From assembly GCA_965153355.1 (NCBI GenBank), contig OZ231126.1, positions 101,804,001 to 101,868,000 of the forward strand: a stretch of DNA of 64,000 nt, in the 5' to 3' direction. This document shows, in pieces, positions 62,070 through 64,000 of the stretch. Each line of letters starts with the position of its first letter. The first letter of the stretch is position 1. Source of the DNA: Flaccisagitta enflata. Its lineage: Eukaryota > Chaetognatha > Sagittoidea > Aphragmophora. The translations under genes were made by a program, and so were the position numbers. The notes beneath the pieces were generated by a model. The model saw only the letters and a program-made list of their open reading frames with translations. It ran no database searches and was not told the origin of the DNA.

Positions 62070-62082
62070 ATTTTTTTTGCAG
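62070..62082 (+). promoter_or_regulatory. Splice acceptor before the 62108 gene
   Basis: attttttttgcag, 25 bases upstream of the ATG, in a 147-base intergenic gap with no AATAAA signal. Confidence 0.55.
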
Positions 62083-62107
62083 ATATTAACCGATTAAAAA
62101 TACGAGT

Positions 62108-62998
62108 ATGGAGGTTTCGAAATTCGACTCTCAGTGGGAACGTGACAATTGTGAATGTGTAACTTGCAGATGCGAGCGATACCATTGTTGTCATGAAGAG
62201 AAACGGGAGATGGACAAAGAATTGGACTTGAAAAACGTAGAGTCAATGGAAAGTGGTGATGGTGGCGTTATGTGGAGTGAGCAGGAGAAGAGGGAGAGGG
62301 AGCAGTGGGAGAGGGAGCAAGAGGAGCTACGTGAATGGGTGGTGAGTGAAGCAGAGAAGTGGGATGAAAATGAGCATGGTGATGTGAATGAGTATACCGG
62401 GATGATGGAAAGTGTGAGAAAGGTGAGGTGCGACCAGGATGATGTCAACGGGGTAGCGCTGAGAGACATGAACATGAGTTTGGATACCGAATTGGAGATG
62501 TGGCTTGAAACTCTCGTGGTTGATGAAAAGCCCGACTTACCCAATGATGGCATCTGCATTGACGAAGAGAAGTCGACAAAGGAAGAATCTGTTGACGCAC
62601 CAATGGTTGCAGCGGCAACTTTCGACGGCAGCGTTGGCACATTCGTGGAAGAATCGAAGGACGCGTTGATGGATGAGGCGGCAGCAATTGGCTGCATTGA
62701 TGGAACGTGCGAAGACATCTCAATGGGTGCGTCGTTTGCTGGATTGGCGCCGATCGACGCCGATAAAGACGCGACGGACACTCTGATATTGGGTTTCGTG
62801 ACCCCGCCAAAATCGACGTTGACGAAGTTGGAAGTTCTCCAGATTTATGCCAGCGATGATTGCCGTTGCTCGCGTGTTGGAGACGCCATCTGCCAACGTT
62901 GTGAATTCTGTGCCAGTCTTTCTCGTGGATTGGCAAGAGAGGAAAGAAAAAAGAAGTGGCAAGCGGATGAAGAAGTTAGAAAGACTTTGTTTAAGTGA
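62108..62998 (+). CDS. Acidic protein with N-terminal Cys cluster
   Basis: A 296-residue product. The start has CECVTCRCERYHCC, a possible metal site resembling the CKCSDCD motif of the preceding gene. Residues about 50-90 are a Glu/Arg/Trp-rich helix (QEKREREQWEREQEELREW). The middle is acidic and Ala-rich. Near residue 230 is LGFVTPPKSTLTK, similar to GFVTSTPID in the next protein. The end has a second Cys group (CRCSRVGDAICQRCEFC) and a basic tail. Shared motifs suggest the three genes are related or act together. No known family. Confidence 0.6.
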   Translation: MEVSKFDSQWERDNCECVTCRCERYHCCHEEKREMDKELDLKNVESMESGDGGVMWSEQEKREREQWEREQEELREWVVSEAEKWDENEHGDVNEYTGMMESVRKVRCDQDDVNGVALRDMNMSLDTELEMWLETLVVDEKPDLPNDGICIDEEKSTKEESVDAPMVAAATFDGSVGTFVEESKDALMDEAAAIGCIDGTCEDISMGASFAGLAPIDADKDATDTLILGFVTPPKSTLTKLEVLQIYASDDCRCSRVGDAICQRCEFCASLSRGLAREERKKKWQADEEVRKTLFK

Positions 62999-63157
62999 AT
63001 GCGACCAAAGAAATGGTGATGGGCTCGAGTTAGCGTTGCTATTACGTTGATATATGATGGAATTATTTTTTTGTTGTGTAATTGTGATTATCAAATTATT
63101 ATGATTGGATAGAAAATTTAATGATCGAAATATTGATTGTTATTGTAATTTTGAGTA

Positions 63158-63170
63158 AAATTTATTTCAG
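63158..63170 (+). promoter_or_regulatory. Splice acceptor before the 63264 gene
   Basis: aaaatttatttcag, 93 bases upstream of the ATG. A TTG-initiated extension to 63246 is less likely than the ATG. Confidence 0.5.
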
Positions 63171-63263
63171 AATTATCTTGATTGGAGAGAAGCCCGTGGG
63201 ATTGAAGGAACAATACTCGGTATTTGAACTTTAAATAAATACAAGTTGACAATCGACGAAGAA

Positions 63264-63992
63264 ATGGCCGAATTGAAGAATTCAGATGATGGACATACCG
63301 TTAAGAAGTTAGTGGAGGAGATGGAAACCGATGCGGTAGGCGGAATTGGAAAGAACGGCGACGACTCGTTTGGGTTTGTGACTTCGACGCCGATCGACAT
63401 GGACGCCTCCAAAGGACGCAAAGGAGGCGAAGAAATGGAGTTCTTTGTCGATGGAACACATCGTAACAGCGTCGACGAGGCGTTGGGTGCAGCGGATGTG
63501 AAAGTAGGATTATTACGCGAAGATGGCGTGGATGAAGACATCAAAGACGGGCACGTGGAGTTCGACATCGATGGACCACATAGCGATGGCGATGAAGAGG
63601 CGTTGGGTGCGGCGGATGCGAAGGAAGAATTGCCGAGCGTGGAGGGATTGGATGCGGAAATCCCAAACGTCGTCGGCGTGCCGATGCAGAGGAGGATCGG
63701 GTGGATGGATGTTCAACTGGAGAAAGTGAAGGTCGACATCGGTCAAATCAAATCAAGAATGATTGATTTGATTCATACGCAAAATGGGATGCTGGAGCAC
63801 CGAGTTGTTAATGAAGAGAGAAATGTCGTGAGCACGGTGGAATTCGAGAAGATGGTCGACGAGGCGGTGAAGTCGGCAGCCAAGTACGGGGCCTCCAGAA
63901 AGTACATCACGCGATTTTTGGTGGTCGAAAAATCTCAACAAGATTCCAGATATTTTCAGAAGAAACTGGGCATGATTCTGAAAAAAAATTGA
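63264..63992 (+). CDS. Acidic protein with two internal repeats and C-terminal helix
   Basis: A 242-residue product ending at TGA 63990-63992, eight bases before the window end. It starts MAELKNSDDGHTVKK, contains GFVTSTPIDMDASK (shared with the preceding protein), and then two repeats of about 37 residues (DGTHRNSVDEALGAADVK and DGPHSDGDEEALGAADAK). A C-terminal region follows with coiled-coil-like heptads (MDVQLEKVKVDIGQIKSRM) and a basic end (RYFQKKLGMILKKN). The repeats show local duplication. The coiled coil suggests it oligomerises. Family unknown; further genes may follow beyond the window. Confidence 0.6.
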   Translation: MAELKNSDDGHTVKKLVEEMETDAVGGIGKNGDDSFGFVTSTPIDMDASKGRKGGEEMEFFVDGTHRNSVDEALGAADVKVGLLREDGVDEDIKDGHVEFDIDGPHSDGDEEALGAADAKEELPSVEGLDAEIPNVVGVPMQRRIGWMDVQLEKVKVDIGQIKSRMIDLIHTQNGMLEHRVVNEERNVVSTVEFEKMVDEAVKSAAKYGASRKYITRFLVVEKSQQDSRYFQKKLGMILKKN

Positions 63993-64000
63993 TGAAAAAC

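Noticed and set aside
52498-64000. Protein-primed DNA polymerase B, major capsid protein and protease
   Set aside because: No frame shows polymerase motifs, a double jelly-roll length or a cysteine protease signature; they are reported as absent from the window, not assigned to unknown frames.

Overview
This window looks like a stretch of an invertebrate animal nuclear genome. The evidence is spliceosomal GT-AG introns, single-exon fragments far apart, very abundant dinucleotide microsatellites, several families of short inverted-repeat transposons, and a Polinton/Maverick (adintovirus-like) gene block. Nothing in the sequence identifies the species. The microsatellite load resembles that of some crustaceans, but that is only an impression. 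No rRNA gene, complete tRNA, CRISPR array or bacterial-style operon was seen.

Layout. 0-5.6 kb: exons of an unrecognised plus-strand gene, the first intron of which holds nested minisatellite foldback elements. 7.1-8.3 kb: a decayed zinc-finger/Gly-Asp-rich gene. 8.9-11.3 kb: a satellite with a unit of about 523 bp. 13.2-30.4 kb: three phase-compatible exons of a small minus-strand membrane-protein gene, with introns full of repeats. One of these, at 18.1-23.6 kb, is a foldback element split by a 5-kb segment bounded by direct repeats. 28-29.3 kb: a frameshifted repeat-type gene inside the same gene's territory. 30.6-39.3 kb: microsatellites, minisatellites and foldback elements. 40.0-41.3 kb: an SGNH-hydrolase-like gene, followed by a hAT-type element with an exact 8-bp target duplication. 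43-49 kb: palindromes, a mariner-type MITE, three tandem exon-like modules and large (GA)n arrays. 49.8-51.5 kb: a decayed repetitive-family gene.

52.5-58.2 kb is the most informative part. It is a same-strand gene block: packaging ATPase (apparently with an intron in its P-loop), a very basic small protein, a protein with a conserved middle domain and Lys/Arg-rich repeats, a DDE retroviral-type integrase, a single-pass membrane protein with four N-glycosylation sequons, and a penton-like minor capsid candidate. Together they define a Polinton/adintovirus-like element. Major capsid protein, protease and protein-primed DNA polymerase B were not found; they may lie beyond base 64000. After two small repeat insertions, the same strand continues at 59.6-64 kb with a Lys-rich/acidic-tailed protein and three long acidic proteins. 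Each of the latter sits 26-94 bases downstream of a strong splice acceptor. This could be the rest of the element, or a separate gene cluster expressed through a shared or trans-spliced leader.

Function calls rest on motif recognition by eye; no database search was possible.
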